Under the pieces are notes generated by a model. It searched no databases. It saw nothing but the letters and a program-made list of their open reading frames with translations, and was not told the origin of the DNA. This document shows, piece after piece, positions 8,806 through 17,010 of a DNA stretch of 64,000 nt (position 1 is its first letter; each line of letters starts with the position of its first letter). Source of the stretch: DASRDB01 sp035652815 (lineage in GTDB: Bacteria; Chloroflexota; Ktedonobacteria; Ktedonobacterales; Ktedonobacteraceae); the NCBI GenBank assembly GCA_035652815.1, contig DASRDB010000015.1, forward strand, positions 62,001 through 126,000. The letters are read 5' to 3'. A program made the translations under genes and the position numbers.

Positions 8806-10390
8806 AGCTTTTCTCCTGCGCTTTCTGTTCTCTGCTAGCCTGCGCCAGCGTCTCTGCTTCATCAAGGGCGCGCAATAAGGCGCGGGCTTTGTTCAGGCTC
8901 TCCTGATATTCCTCACTGGGAAGCGAATCGGCGACGATGCCTCCGCCTGCCTGAATGTAGGCCCGACCATCTTTCATGACCATAGTGCGTAAAGCGATAG
9001 CCGTGTCGAGATTGCCTGAGTGACTGAAATAGCCGACCGCTCCGGCATACACGCCGCGCTGCGTTCCTTCGAGTTCGCTGATGATCTCCATTGCGCGAAT
9101 CTTCGGAGCGCCAGAGACGGTGCCTGCGGGAAAGCCAGCGCGTAGGGCATCATACGGTGTCAGGTCTGGTCGAAGCTGGCCCATGATATTGGAGACCAGG
9201 TGCATGACATGCGAGTAGCGTTCGATCTCCATAAATTGCGTTACCTGCACGCTTCCAGCCACGCTCACGCGCCCAACGTCATTGCGCCCAAGATCAACCA
9301 GCATCACGTGTTCGGCGCGCTCTTTGGGGTCTTGTTTCAACTCCTCGGCAAGCTGCTGATCGCTCTCCGGGTCATATCCGCGTCGTCTGGTTCCGGCGAT
9401 GGGATGAATGGTCACTTCGCCATCCTCGACGCGCACAAGCAATTCGGGTGACGCGCCAATAATGTAGAAGTCTTCTAGATTCAGGAAAAACATGTAGGGC
9501 GATGGATTGATGGCTCGTAAGGCTCGGTAGACCGTGAACGGTGCTGCATTGACATGCCTGCTGAGACGTTGCGAGAGAACTACCTGGAAAATGTCGCCAG
9601 CGCGAATATATTCCTGCCCCTTGCGCACCATCTCCTCGAACTCTTCTCTCGTGCGGTTTGAACGAACCTGTAGCGTGTTTTCGTCATGTATTGGTTCGGG
9701 TTCTTCGGGAAGTATGGTCTGGCGGCGCAAGCGATTTCGCACATCATGTAGAATGCCCTGCACCCGCCCGTATTCGCTTTCCAGGTCAGGAGCATCCAGG
9801 TGTAGTAGCGTTATGATACGAACGCGATGTTTCAAGTGATCGAAGACCAGCACTGTCTCTGTGAAGGTGAAGACGGCCAATGGAAGCTTCAGTTCGTCCG
9901 TCTCTGGGACGGGCAGACGCTCAAAGCGAGCCACTGTTTCATAAGCGAGATAGCCGACCGCGCCGCCAAAGAAACGGGGTAGTTCATCATGTGTGCCGCC
10001 AGGGGCTGAAACAATGCGGTATTGCCCTAATTCGGCCTCGATAAAGGCTAGCGGGTCATGGCAAGTGATCTCCTCAGTATGAGAGTATACACCCAATTTT
10101 TTCTCTGCATCCTGGCGCATGTGATGCAGGGTGGCTTTGTCGCCACGTGAAGTCATCACAAGGTAGGGGTCAATACCGATGAACGAGTAGCGGGCGATAC
10201 GCTCGCCTCCCTCTACACTCTCCAGCAAAAAGCTGTATGGCCCCCCTGCCGCTTTACAGTATGCTGACACAGGCGTTTCCATATCCGCGAGAATATCGGA
10301 ACAGACGGGTACAAGCGCCTGGCGCGCATCACTGCGGCTGCTTTCGATCCCTCGCAGCTTTTTTATGGCGTCCAATGTCGGATAATGCAT
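8786..10390 (-). CDS. trpE: anthranilate synthase component I
   Basis: Makes anthranilate from chorismate and ammonia, the committed step to tryptophan. The 534-residue chain has the N-terminal feedback motif (SFLLESVEGGERIARYSFIG), where tryptophan binds in known TrpE enzymes, so allosteric inhibition is expected. The chorismate-utilising core shows SPELLVRVEDGEV, IAGTRRRG, ELKQDPKERAEHVMLVDLGR and FPAGTVSGAPKIRAMEII. The ATG follows GGGGAA. It lies 64 bases after trpS, with a strong hairpin in the gap. Confidence 0.96.
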   Translation of the reverse strand: MHYPTLDAIKKLRGIESSRSDARQALVPVCSDILADMETPVSAYCKAAGGPYSFLLESVEGGERIARYSFIGIDPYLVMTSRGDKATLHHMRQDAEKKLGVYSHTEEITCHDPLAFIEAELGQYRIVSAPGGTHDELPRFFGGAVGYLAYETVARFERLPVPETDELKLPLAVFTFTETVLVFDHLKHRVRIITLLHLDAPDLESEYGRVQGILHDVRNRLRRQTILPEEPEPIHDENTLQVRSNRTREEFEEMVRKGQEYIRAGDIFQVVLSQRLSRHVNAAPFTVYRALRAINPSPYMFFLNLEDFYIIGASPELLVRVEDGEVTIHPIAGTRRRGYDPESDQQLAEELKQDPKERAEHVMLVDLGRNDVGRVSVAGSVQVTQFMEIERYSHVMHLVSNIMGQLRPDLTPYDALRAGFPAGTVSGAPKIRAMEIISELEGTQRGVYAGAVGYFSHSGNLDTAIALRTMVMKDGRAYIQAGGGIVADSLPSEEYQESLNKARALLRALDEAETLAQASREQKAQEKSYAAVNR

Positions 10391-10409
10391 TATTTCCCCT
10401 ACCTTTCAA

Positions 10410-10446
10410 GCGAGCGCATGGATACATCGCTCATCCATGCGCTCGC
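10410..10446 (-). repeat. 14-bp perfect hairpin between trpS and trpE
   Basis: GCGAGCGCATGGAT at 10410-10423 pairs perfectly with 10433-10446 across a 9-base loop. No T-run follows on the minus strand, so it is probably an RNA processing or stabilising hairpin that partly uncouples trpS from trpE, rather than a terminator. Confidence 0.6.
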
Positions 10447-10454
10447 GAATCACG

Positions 10455-11498
10455 TTAACCCAGCCCAACCACGTCCTTGATATGCTGAAGGGTCGCGGTT
10501 GCGATGGGCCGCACTTGATCCGCACCCTCGTGAAGGATGCCCTCCAGAGTTGGCAGATCGTTCATCAAGTCGTGGTAACGCCTTTGGATTGGCTCCAACG
10601 TCTCCACCAGCCGGTCGGTGAGCGCGGCCTTGAACTCGCCATAGCCCTTTCCGGCGAACTCGGCTTCGATTTCCTGCTCCGATTGGCCCGTCAAAGACTG
10701 GTAAATGGTGAGCAGGTTGTAGATGCCGGGACGGTTGGGATCGAAGGTGACGAGCCGTTCCGAGTCCGTTGTTGCTCGCGCAATCTTCTTCTTGATGGTT
10801 CTGGGATCATCAAGCAGGTTGATGCGCGAAAGCGGGTTCGGGTCGCTCTTGCTCATCTTCTTCGTCGGGTCATCCAGCGACATGATGCGCGCGCCGACCT
10901 CGCGAATCTGCGCTTCAGGAATGGTGAATACCTGCTGCCCATAATGCGAGTTAAAACGCTGCGCCAGGTCGCGGGTAAACTCGACGTGCTGTCGCTGATC
11001 CTCGCCCACCGGCACGTAGTTGGTGTGGTAGAGCAAGATGTCGCAGGCCATCAAAACGGGATAGCAATAGATTCCGGTGCCGACCGTCTCCGGATTCTCG
11101 CCCGCTTTGGATTTGAACTGCGTCATGCGGTTCAGCCAACCCATCGGCGTGAAGCAGGTCATGATCCAACTGGCCTCGGCATGCTCATGCACGTGCGACT
11201 GGACGAACAGTTTGCAATAGCGCAAATCCAGTCCCGCCGCCAGGTAGATGGCCGCGAGTTGCCGCGTGCTGGTATGCAGTTCCTTCGGATCTATCGGCAG
11301 CGTGATCGCATGCAGATCAACGATGCAGAAGATGTTGTCAAACTGCGACTGGGTCTGCGTCCAGTTGCGCAAGGCCCCCAGGTAGTTGCCGAGGTGCAGG
11401 TTGCCCGTCGGCTGAATACCGGAAAACACGCGCTTTTTGACTGGAGGTTGCGCGCCCGACGGCTCTGGTTTTACCTCCCTGTTCATGTCAACTGCCAT
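10455..11498 (-). CDS. trpS: tryptophanyl-tRNA synthetase
   Basis: Charges tRNA-Trp. A class I synthetase: the HIGH equivalent is in GIQPTGNLHLGNYLGA, with GEDQRQHVEFTRD in the core and the KMSKS loop in DDPTKKMSKSDPN. Length is 347 residues, slightly extended at the N-terminus (about 22 residues before the fold). GGAGG lies 7 bases before the ATG. It is the first gene after the T-box leader and heads the trp operon, so synthetase and biosynthesis genes respond to the same signal. Confidence 0.96.
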   Translation of the reverse strand: MAVDMNREVKPEPSGAQPPVKKRVFSGIQPTGNLHLGNYLGALRNWTQTQSQFDNIFCIVDLHAITLPIDPKELHTSTRQLAAIYLAAGLDLRYCKLFVQSHVHEHAEASWIMTCFTPMGWLNRMTQFKSKAGENPETVGTGIYCYPVLMACDILLYHTNYVPVGEDQRQHVEFTRDLAQRFNSHYGQQVFTIPEAQIREVGARIMSLDDPTKKMSKSDPNPLSRINLLDDPRTIKKKIARATTDSERLVTFDPNRPGIYNLLTIYQSLTGQSEQEIEAEFAGKGYGEFKAALTDRLVETLEPIQRRYHDLMNDLPTLEGILHEGADQVRPIATATLQHIKDVVGLG

Positions 11499-11524
11499 TG
11501 TTGTACCTCCTCTAAAAAAACCAT

Positions 11525-11562
11525 AAAAAAACGCCTCTTGTCCTCACTGGGACGAGAAGCGT
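11525..11562 (-). terminator. T-box attenuator terminator
   Basis: A near-perfect 13-bp stem (ACGCTTCTCGTCC/GGACAAGAGGCGT with a mismatch and small loop) followed by a seven-T run, 14 bases upstream of the trpS ribosome binding site. This is the conditional stop controlled by the T-box. Confidence 0.85.
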
Positions 11563-11867
11563 GTAGCTTTCGTGGTGCCACCCTCATTTCAGATCTATCT
11601 GCTCCTAATACATTTTGAGATAGATCCCTCTTTGTCGGATACGCTTAATCACAAGAAATGCGACCAGGGAATATCCTGTCCTGCATAACGGTGGACGTTC
11701 CGAACGGGTCCTACTGATTCTTTCACAAGGGAAAGAACGTTTGCCCATTTGCTCCCAGGCCCATTCTACGACTGCCTTCGTGCCGGTTTCCACCAGCCCG
11801 GCTCTCTGCAACGCCGGCGAACTCGTATACTTTTCCTGTTCGGCGCTTTGTAATGTTTTGTTGTTCT
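11525..11867 (-). promoter_or_regulatory. tryptophan T-box leader of the trpS-trp operon
   Basis: The conserved T-box sequence AGGGTGGCACCACG lies at 11584-11571. A terminator follows (11562-11525): a stem of ACGCTTCTCGTCC with GGACAAGAGGCGT, then seven Ts. Stem I shows the family apical features (GAGAGCCGGGCTGGTGGAAA) and the GAATGGGCC segment, which places TGG (11763-11761) as the specifier codon for tryptophan. Known T-boxes bind uncharged tRNA through the specifier and the bulge, favouring the antiterminator. The leader lies directly between the promoter at 11874-11902 and trpS. Confidence 0.92.
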
Positions 11868-11873
11868 GCAAAA

Positions 11874-11902
11874 AGTATACAGGTGGTTTTGTGATCTGTC
11901 AA
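11874..11902 (-). promoter_or_regulatory. consensus promoter of the trp operon
   Basis: On the minus strand a perfect TTGACA (11902-11897), a 17-base spacer and TATACT (11879-11874). Transcription would begin near 11867, just upstream of T-box stem I. No operator-like dyad overlaps it, consistent with control by attenuation. Confidence 0.85.
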
Positions 11903-11981
11903 GTGTCATTTTTTCTAATTTTGCAATTTGCGTGGGGAAATGGAAGCATGGGGGAATGGCAGGGAGCCGGAAGTGCAGGAT

Positions 11982-12098
11982 GAAGGGCCGGAAGCCACCC
12001 GCAAAGGGCTGGCTCTACACTATCATCCCGCTTGTAGAGCCAGCCCTTTGCGGGTGGCTTCCGGCTCATGTCTCGACGCGGGTGGCTTTCGGCCCTTC
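11982..12098. repeat. 33-bp perfect inverted repeat with a third partial arm
   Basis: 11987-12019 and 12033-12065 are a perfect 33-bp inverted repeat around a 13-base loop; the arm contains AGCCACCCGCAAAGGGCTGG. A second, imperfect pairing links 11982-12002 with 12078-12098. Non-coding, MITE-like or REP-like. It lies between the divergent trp promoter and the SHOCT gene. Confidence 0.8.
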
Positions 12099-12217
12099 AC
12101 CTTACAAATATTTTACAAATTACTGCGGCTTATTTGACAAAATCGCCCTATCATTATCTCTGGAATAGACTCCGAACGGTTGGATTATTCTGACCGCTGA
12201 AGAACAAGGAGAATTGA

Positions 12218-12529
12218 ATGGAACACCATTTTGAACATTGGATGGGACCTGGCCCGGATTTTGGGTTTTCCCCATTGATGTTTCTTGGCAATATTCTCTG
12301 GCTTGTGTTGTTGGGCCTGCTGGCCTGGACACTCATTCGCTGGTTTATTTCAACGGTCGCGCCACACTACTTTGACCATCCAGATGGCCCGGCTTTCCTC
12401 CCGCCGATGGAACCACCTGCGTTGGAAATTCTGCGCCAGCGCTATGCGCGTGGCGAGATTGATGGCGAGACCTTTGATCAGATGCGAGAGCGAATCGAAG
12501 CTTCGTATCATCCCCCTCGCCAGGGATGA
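12218..12529 (+). CDS. small membrane protein with C-terminal SHOCT domain
   Basis: A 103-residue protein. Residues about 22-44 form one membrane helix (NILWLVLLGLLAWTLIRWF). The C-terminal 30 residues are a SHOCT motif: LEILRQRYARGEIDGETFDQM. SHOCT domains are short helical hairpins at the ends of diverse membrane proteins, thought to mediate oligomerisation; the cellular role here is unknown. AAGGAG lies 6 bases before the ATG, and a terminator closes the unit at 12549-12583. A TTGACA at 12134 could be a -35, but the -10 is poor. Confidence 0.85.
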   Translation: MEHHFEHWMGPGPDFGFSPLMFLGNILWLVLLGLLAWTLIRWFISTVAPHYFDHPDGPAFLPPMEPPALEILRQRYARGEIDGETFDQMRERIEASYHPPRQG

Positions 12530-12548
12530 GCTTCTTGCCTGGGTGGAA

Positions 12549-12583
12549 GAGGCTCGGGATTATTTTCCGGGCCTCGTTTTTTT
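12549..12583 (+). terminator. rho-independent terminator after the SHOCT gene
   Basis: A 9-bp stem GAGGCTCGG/CCGGGCCTC (one G-U pair) with a 9-base loop, followed by seven Ts at 12577-12583. Confidence 0.85.
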
Positions 12584-12601
12584 GTGAGATGGCCGAACAT
12601 A

Positions 12602-13102
12602 TTAGCGATATCTCGCCATCAACCACTCATCCTTTAGTTCTCCTTGAGAAATCACGCTCATCTTGCGGCATCCTTCAATCACAAAGCCAAGTCGCTCATA
12701 TAATCTCCTGGCTCCTTCGTTTTCTGTAAGTACGGTTAGTTCAACTCTATGCAACATTAGCCATTGATCTGCCAGATCCAATAGCGCGCGTATTAGCTGT
12801 GTGCCAATGCCCTGTCCCTGGTATTCAGCAGCCACGTAGACAAAGAGACTGCCGCTATGTCGCAAACGGCCTGTCCCAACAGTTAATCCAGCCAGCCCAA
12901 CAACCTGCGCCGCCTTTTCGGCAACCAGATAGTGATCATTTTCGCTTAAGTTTTGCAATGATTCAATGCGCTGCTCTAAGCGCATGCTTGGTAGCGCCAT
13001 CGTTGTTTCGATGACTCCCTGCTGGCGTGCTATCGTCCAGAGCGCAGGAGCATCTTGAAGACTGACAGGACGAATGATGAGATCATTACTTGCTGGTGCC
13101 AT
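12602..13102 (-). CDS. GNAT-family N-acetyltransferase
   Basis: A 166-residue single-domain GNAT. Motif A, which binds acetyl-CoA, is EYQGQGIGTQLIRALLDLA, and motif B is ENEGARRLYERLGFVIEG. The N-terminal LIIRPVSLQDAPALWTIA is typical of RimJ/RimL- and YhhY-like enzymes. The substrate cannot be told from sequence. GGAGA precedes the ATG by 6 bases. It is convergent with the SHOCT gene and divergent from alkD. Confidence 0.88.
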   Translation of the reverse strand: MAPASNDLIIRPVSLQDAPALWTIARQQGVIETTMALPSMRLEQRIESLQNLSENDHYLVAEKAAQVVGLAGLTVGTGRLRHSGSLFVYVAAEYQGQGIGTQLIRALLDLADQWLMLHRVELTVLTENEGARRLYERLGFVIEGCRKMSVISQGELKDEWLMARYR

Positions 13103-13249
13103 ATCTTTCTCCTTCTTGTTTAGCCTGGTCTATTCCTCCACTCTACCATTTTCAGCCACCTGGTTACTATTCGGAGTTTTTGGGGCTTTGCTTGACATGG
13201 TTATCTTCGTACCATACACTTTTCTATAACAGACAGGTTATAGCAGGCG

Positions 13250-14020
13250 ATGATGGACTACTCAAAGTACGAAGCAGAAATCCTCGAAAAGTTGCGTCCG
13301 CTAGGGGAACCGGAGCGGGTGGCTTATGCGAAAAACGACAAGAAATCGCAACTGGAATTTTTAGCTATCAGGGTTCCCGTCATGCAAAAGGCTGTGCGAG
13401 AGGGGTTCTCATTCTATGATCGCTCGCCAGAAGAAATTCTTGCCATCTGGAATGCTATCTGGTTCTCATCAGCTTATTATGAGGTGATGAGCGCCGCGCT
13501 GATCTACTACGAGATGCAACTTCCTCGCATATCGCCTGCGCTCTGGCCTACCCTTTCGACATGGAGCCAGCGTGTAGAGAATTGGGCGCATTGTGATGGC
13601 CTTGCTCATATTTACTCGTACATGCTTGCTCAAGACTTCGATGAAGTTTATCCGGTGCTTCAAAAGTGGAATGACTCAGATAACCAGTGGTTGCGTCGCC
13701 TTTCATTGGTGAGTCTCATTCATTATTCAGGCAAGAAAGCCGTGTTTTTGCCGCTGGACAAGGTCTTGCCGATGCTGGCAAATTGCCTGTCAGATACACG
13801 CCCATATGTGCAAAAAGCTATTGGTTGGGTGTTGCGTGAAACTGCTTACGTCTACTATGATGAGATAGTGGCCTTCATTGAGTTACACCTTGGGAGTATG
13901 GGAAGCATCGCTTTTGCGGCAGCCACTGAACGCTTTCCACGGGAAAAACGCGCCGAATTGCTAGCCAGACGGAAAGCGCTGAGGCAACTGAAAACTCGAA
14001 TGGAACGAAAAGCCATATGA
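13250..14020 (+). CDS. AlkD-like DNA glycosylase (DNA alkylation repair HEAT-like protein)
   Basis: A 256-residue all-helical protein with the DNA_alkylation signature: GVRVPVMQKAV-like AIRVPVMQKAV, ENWAHCDGLAH, WLRRLSLVSLI, PYVQKAIGWVLRE. Known AlkD enzymes use HEAT-like repeats to excise N3- and N7-alkylated bases without flipping them. ATG occurs at both 13250 and 13253 with only a weak AGG upstream. It overlaps aroA by 4 bases (ATGA), so it heads the aro cluster, an unusual partner. The function is inferred from the family. Confidence 0.85.
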   Translation: MMDYSKYEAEILEKLRPLGEPERVAYAKNDKKSQLEFLAIRVPVMQKAVREGFSFYDRSPEEILAIWNAIWFSSAYYEVMSAALIYYEMQLPRISPALWPTLSTWSQRVENWAHCDGLAHIYSYMLAQDFDEVYPVLQKWNDSDNQWLRRLSLVSLIHYSGKKAVFLPLDKVLPMLANCLSDTRPYVQKAIGWVLRETAYVYYDEIVAFIELHLGSMGSIAFAAATERFPREKRAELLARRKALRQLKTRMERKAI

Positions 14021-15357
14021 CACACCATCCAACTCAGATTCGAAGAGTGTATCCATCGGGGCCTCTACACGGCTCCATCAGACCACCCTCATCGAAGTAT
14101 CATACGCTCCGCTACATTCTGGCGGCATTTCTGGCTTCCGGTACCTCGCTCGTCAACAATCCTGCACAGAGCGACGATACAAGCGTTTTGCTGAATGCCT
14201 GTCGCCAACTCGGCGCGTCATTGCGTTTTGATGATCCGCCGCTCAGGCCGGATGAGCCGTATACCCTTATCGTACAGGGAACAGGCGGACATATTCAATC
14301 ACCCGCGAACGGTATGCTTGATGTTGGCAATGCAGGGGCCGTTTTGCGCCTACTGCTTGGAATTTGCGCCCTTTCTCCCGAGCCGATTACGCTGACCACG
14401 CCTTATCCACAGTCGCTGGGTAGACGCCCAAATGCCGATTTGTTGCAGGCTTTGAGGGAATTGGGGGCTGAAGTACACAGTCCCAACGAGGAAGGAACGC
14501 TTCCAATTCGGATTTCGCGGGGACAATTGCATGGTGGAAAGGTGCAGGTATCGGGCAAGAAAAGTTCGCAGTACATCAGTTCGCTGCTCTACCTTGCCCC
14601 TTTGCTCGATGAGGGGTTGGAGATCGAAATTGTCGATGCCTTGACTTCTGCCTCGTTTGTGGACTTGACGGTGGGAATACTTCATGAAGCAGGCATAACA
14701 GTTATCGAACAGGAACCACGTGGTTACTATGGTGTCCCGGGTAAGCAGCAATATCAGTCTCGTTCATACAATATTCCCGGTGATTATCCTTCTGCTGCCG
14801 CGCTACTGGCTGCTGTTGCGGTAGCGAAAGGTGAGGTGCGCATTACATTCCTGTCACCGCAAGATCGGGATGGAGAAGTGTTGTTAGAAGTCTTTTCTCA
14901 TATGGGAGTGGATATCAGGCGTGATGGGCAAAAAGTTATTGCTCGTTGTGAGGGGCCATTGAAGGGCATTGCGCTAAATGGTAATTTGACCATCGATAGC
15001 GTGCCAGTGATTGCCGCCGCCGCCTGCTTTGCCACGGAGCCGAGTCGTATCTATAATGTTGCTAATCTGCGTCTCAAAGAAAGTGACCGCATTTATGACC
15101 TGGCAAAGGAGCTAGGAAAGCTAGGATGTCGTATCACGCCACATGAAGACGCGCTAGAAATTGAGCCGATGGGAGCGGAGGGTATGCATGGTGGTGTCTG
15201 CGTTGATGCGCATTCCGATCACCGGCTTATTCAGGCGCTGGCTATTGCCGGTCTTGGCAGCAAGCAACCTGTGACGATTGAACACGCGGAACATATCGCC
15301 AAGAGCTATCCAGATTTCTTTTCTGATCTGATGGCGCTTGGCGCGAGGATAGAGTGA
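14017..15357 (+). CDS. aroA: 3-phosphoshikimate 1-carboxyvinyltransferase (EPSP synthase)
   Basis: Joins shikimate 3-phosphate and PEP to EPSP. The 446-residue chain has PPSSKYHTLRYILAA (catalytic Lys), the SSQYISSLLYLAPLL segment, NIPGDYPSAAALLAA, IDSVPVIAAAACFA with the catalytic Asp, and NLRLKESDRI. The GNAG loop reads GNAGAVLRL: the usual Thr (Thr97 in E. coli) is Ala, and the Pro101 position is Leu. This loop contacts PEP and glyphosate in known enzymes. Coupled to alkD by a 4-base overlap; aroKB starts one base after its stop. Confidence 0.95.
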   Translation: MTHHPTQIRRVYPSGPLHGSIRPPSSKYHTLRYILAAFLASGTSLVNNPAQSDDTSVLLNACRQLGASLRFDDPPLRPDEPYTLIVQGTGGHIQSPANGMLDVGNAGAVLRLLLGICALSPEPITLTTPYPQSLGRRPNADLLQALRELGAEVHSPNEEGTLPIRISRGQLHGGKVQVSGKKSSQYISSLLYLAPLLDEGLEIEIVDALTSASFVDLTVGILHEAGITVIEQEPRGYYGVPGKQQYQSRSYNIPGDYPSAAALLAAVAVAKGEVRITFLSPQDRDGEVLLEVFSHMGVDIRRDGQKVIARCEGPLKGIALNGNLTIDSVPVIAAAACFATEPSRIYNVANLRLKESDRIYDLAKELGKLGCRITPHEDALEIEPMGAEGMHGGVCVDAHSDHRLIQALAIAGLGSKQPVTIEHAEHIAKSYPDFFSDLMALGARIE

Positions 15358-15358
15358 A

Positions 15359-17002
15359 ATGCAGCGCATATTTCTTACCGGCCTGCCCGGCTCTGGTAAA
15401 TCCACTGTTGGCCGTCGAATTGCGGCGATGCTGGGCTGGCAATTTTTCGATACTGATGATCTGCTGGCGGAACGCGCTGGAATGCCTGTTGGGGAAGCGT
15501 TGGTAAATCTGGGCGAGGAGCGCTTCCGGCAGCTTGAAAATGAGATACTGAGAGAAGTTGCCAGCCGAGAGCGCGTTGTTGTGGCGACAGGAGGCGGTAT
15601 CGTTATCTCGAAAGTGAATCGGGAATTGATGCGCGAACGGGGTATGCTGGTGTATTTGTCTGTTCCTGTAGATATTGCCTGGGAGCGTGTTACCCAGCAC
15701 CAGCAAGAAAGCGGCGCACAAGCTTTCCGACCATTGATTGCGGGGCCAGATGGCAAGCAGCGTTTGCAGGAATTGTATAGGACACGGCAGGCGTGGTATG
15801 AAGAAGCTCCAATTCATATAGCCATAGATGAACGGAGTACTGAACAGGTTGCGCGAAAGCTTGTCGCATGTGCTATAAGTTATGGGTATGTTGCTTCTGC
15901 TAAAATTCCCCGTGAAATCATCACGCTCAAGCTGGGGAATATAACTTCAGAGGCTGTTGTGGAATGGGGAAATTTACCGCAGTTCGCGCAGATGCTGCGC
16001 TCGCTTGAAATGCAGGAGCGCGTATTTGTGGTCACTGATAGCCAGGTGGGGGAACTCTATGCGCAACTGGTCAAGAATTTGCTCGAAGAAGTTGGCTTTG
16101 CTCCACAAATTTTTACCGTTCCTGCAGGTGAGTCGAGTAAATCATTGCCGATTTTTGAGCAGATAGTGGACTGGCTGGTGGAGCAGAAGGCGGAACGCAA
16201 GGAAGCCATCATCGCGCTTGGTGGTGGCGTGGTTGGCGATCTGGCGGGTTTTGTTGCTGCGAGTTATCATCGCGGCGTCCCTTTGATTCAGGTGCCGACT
16301 ACCTTATTAGCGCAGGTTGATTCTGCCATTGGCGGCAAGACGGGGATTAATCATCCACGAGGTAAAAACTTGATCGGGGCGTTTTACCAACCGCAATTGA
16401 TCTACGCCGATCCTGCCTTTTTGCTGACCCTGCCTGAGCGTGTATATCTTGAGGGCTGGGCAGAAATCGTCAAGTATGGCGTGATTCTGGATGCTGAACT
16501 GTTTGATACGCTTGAGAGACGCACTGGCGATGTGCTGGCCCGCAATCCTGCTTTACTTTCGGATGTCATCGCTCGTTGTATTCGTATAAAGATGGACGTG
16601 GTGCAGCACGATGAACGCGAGGGCGGCCTGCGTGCCCTTTTGAACTACGGTCATACCTTTGGGCATGCGCTTGAGGCCATTACTGACTATGGGCGCTGGC
16701 TGCATGGCGAGGCTGTCTCTATTGGCATGCAGGTCGCGGCACACATCGCGGTGGCGCGTGGCCTGTTTTCTCGCGAGGCGGCGCAGCGACAGACACGATT
16801 GCTTTCGGCGCTGGGTCTGCCGGTTCGCTGCCCGGGCGTCAATATTGAGGCCATTCTAGAGGCGATGCAGCGTGATAAAAAGGTACAGGTGGGGCGCACA
16901 CGCTGGATTTTGCCCGAGCGCATAGGTCATGCCTCGATTTACGGTGATGTTGAATCGGCTCTGGTACGTGAAGCCATTTTGGCGGTTTGCGGAAATACAT
17001 AG
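15359..17002 (+). CDS. aroKB: fused shikimate kinase / 3-dehydroquinate synthase
   Basis: Residues 1 to about 175 are shikimate kinase: Walker A GLPGSGKSTVGRRIA, FDTDDLLAERAGM (shikimate site), ATGGGIV and the lid RPLIAG. Residues about 188-547 are dehydroquinate synthase: VPAGESSKS, ALGGGVVGDLAGFVAASYHR, VPTTLLAQVDSAIGGKTGIN, GWAEIVKYG, and metal-binding Glu and His residues in LNYGHTFGHALE and RWLHGEAVSIGM. The two activities are not consecutive in the pathway, yet AroK-AroB fusions or neighbours are common. Start ATG at 15359 is one base after the aroA stop. Confidence 0.95.
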   Translation: MQRIFLTGLPGSGKSTVGRRIAAMLGWQFFDTDDLLAERAGMPVGEALVNLGEERFRQLENEILREVASRERVVVATGGGIVISKVNRELMRERGMLVYLSVPVDIAWERVTQHQQESGAQAFRPLIAGPDGKQRLQELYRTRQAWYEEAPIHIAIDERSTEQVARKLVACAISYGYVASAKIPREIITLKLGNITSEAVVEWGNLPQFAQMLRSLEMQERVFVVTDSQVGELYAQLVKNLLEEVGFAPQIFTVPAGESSKSLPIFEQIVDWLVEQKAERKEAIIALGGGVVGDLAGFVAASYHRGVPLIQVPTTLLAQVDSAIGGKTGINHPRGKNLIGAFYQPQLIYADPAFLLTLPERVYLEGWAEIVKYGVILDAELFDTLERRTGDVLARNPALLSDVIARCIRIKMDVVQHDEREGGLRALLNYGHTFGHALEAITDYGRWLHGEAVSIGMQVAAHIAVARGLFSREAAQRQTRLLSALGLPVRCPGVNIEAILEAMQRDKKVQVGRTRWILPERIGHASIYGDVESALVREAILAVCGNT

Positions 17003-17010
17003 GAGTAGAC

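Noticed and set aside
10437..11618. 393-codon plus-strand frame opposite trpS
   Set aside because: It mirrors a clear trpS on the other strand, has no ribosome binding site, and its product has no recognisable motif.
12134..12160. promoter for the SHOCT gene
   Set aside because: A perfect TTGACA is present, but no acceptable -10 lies at 16-18 bases.
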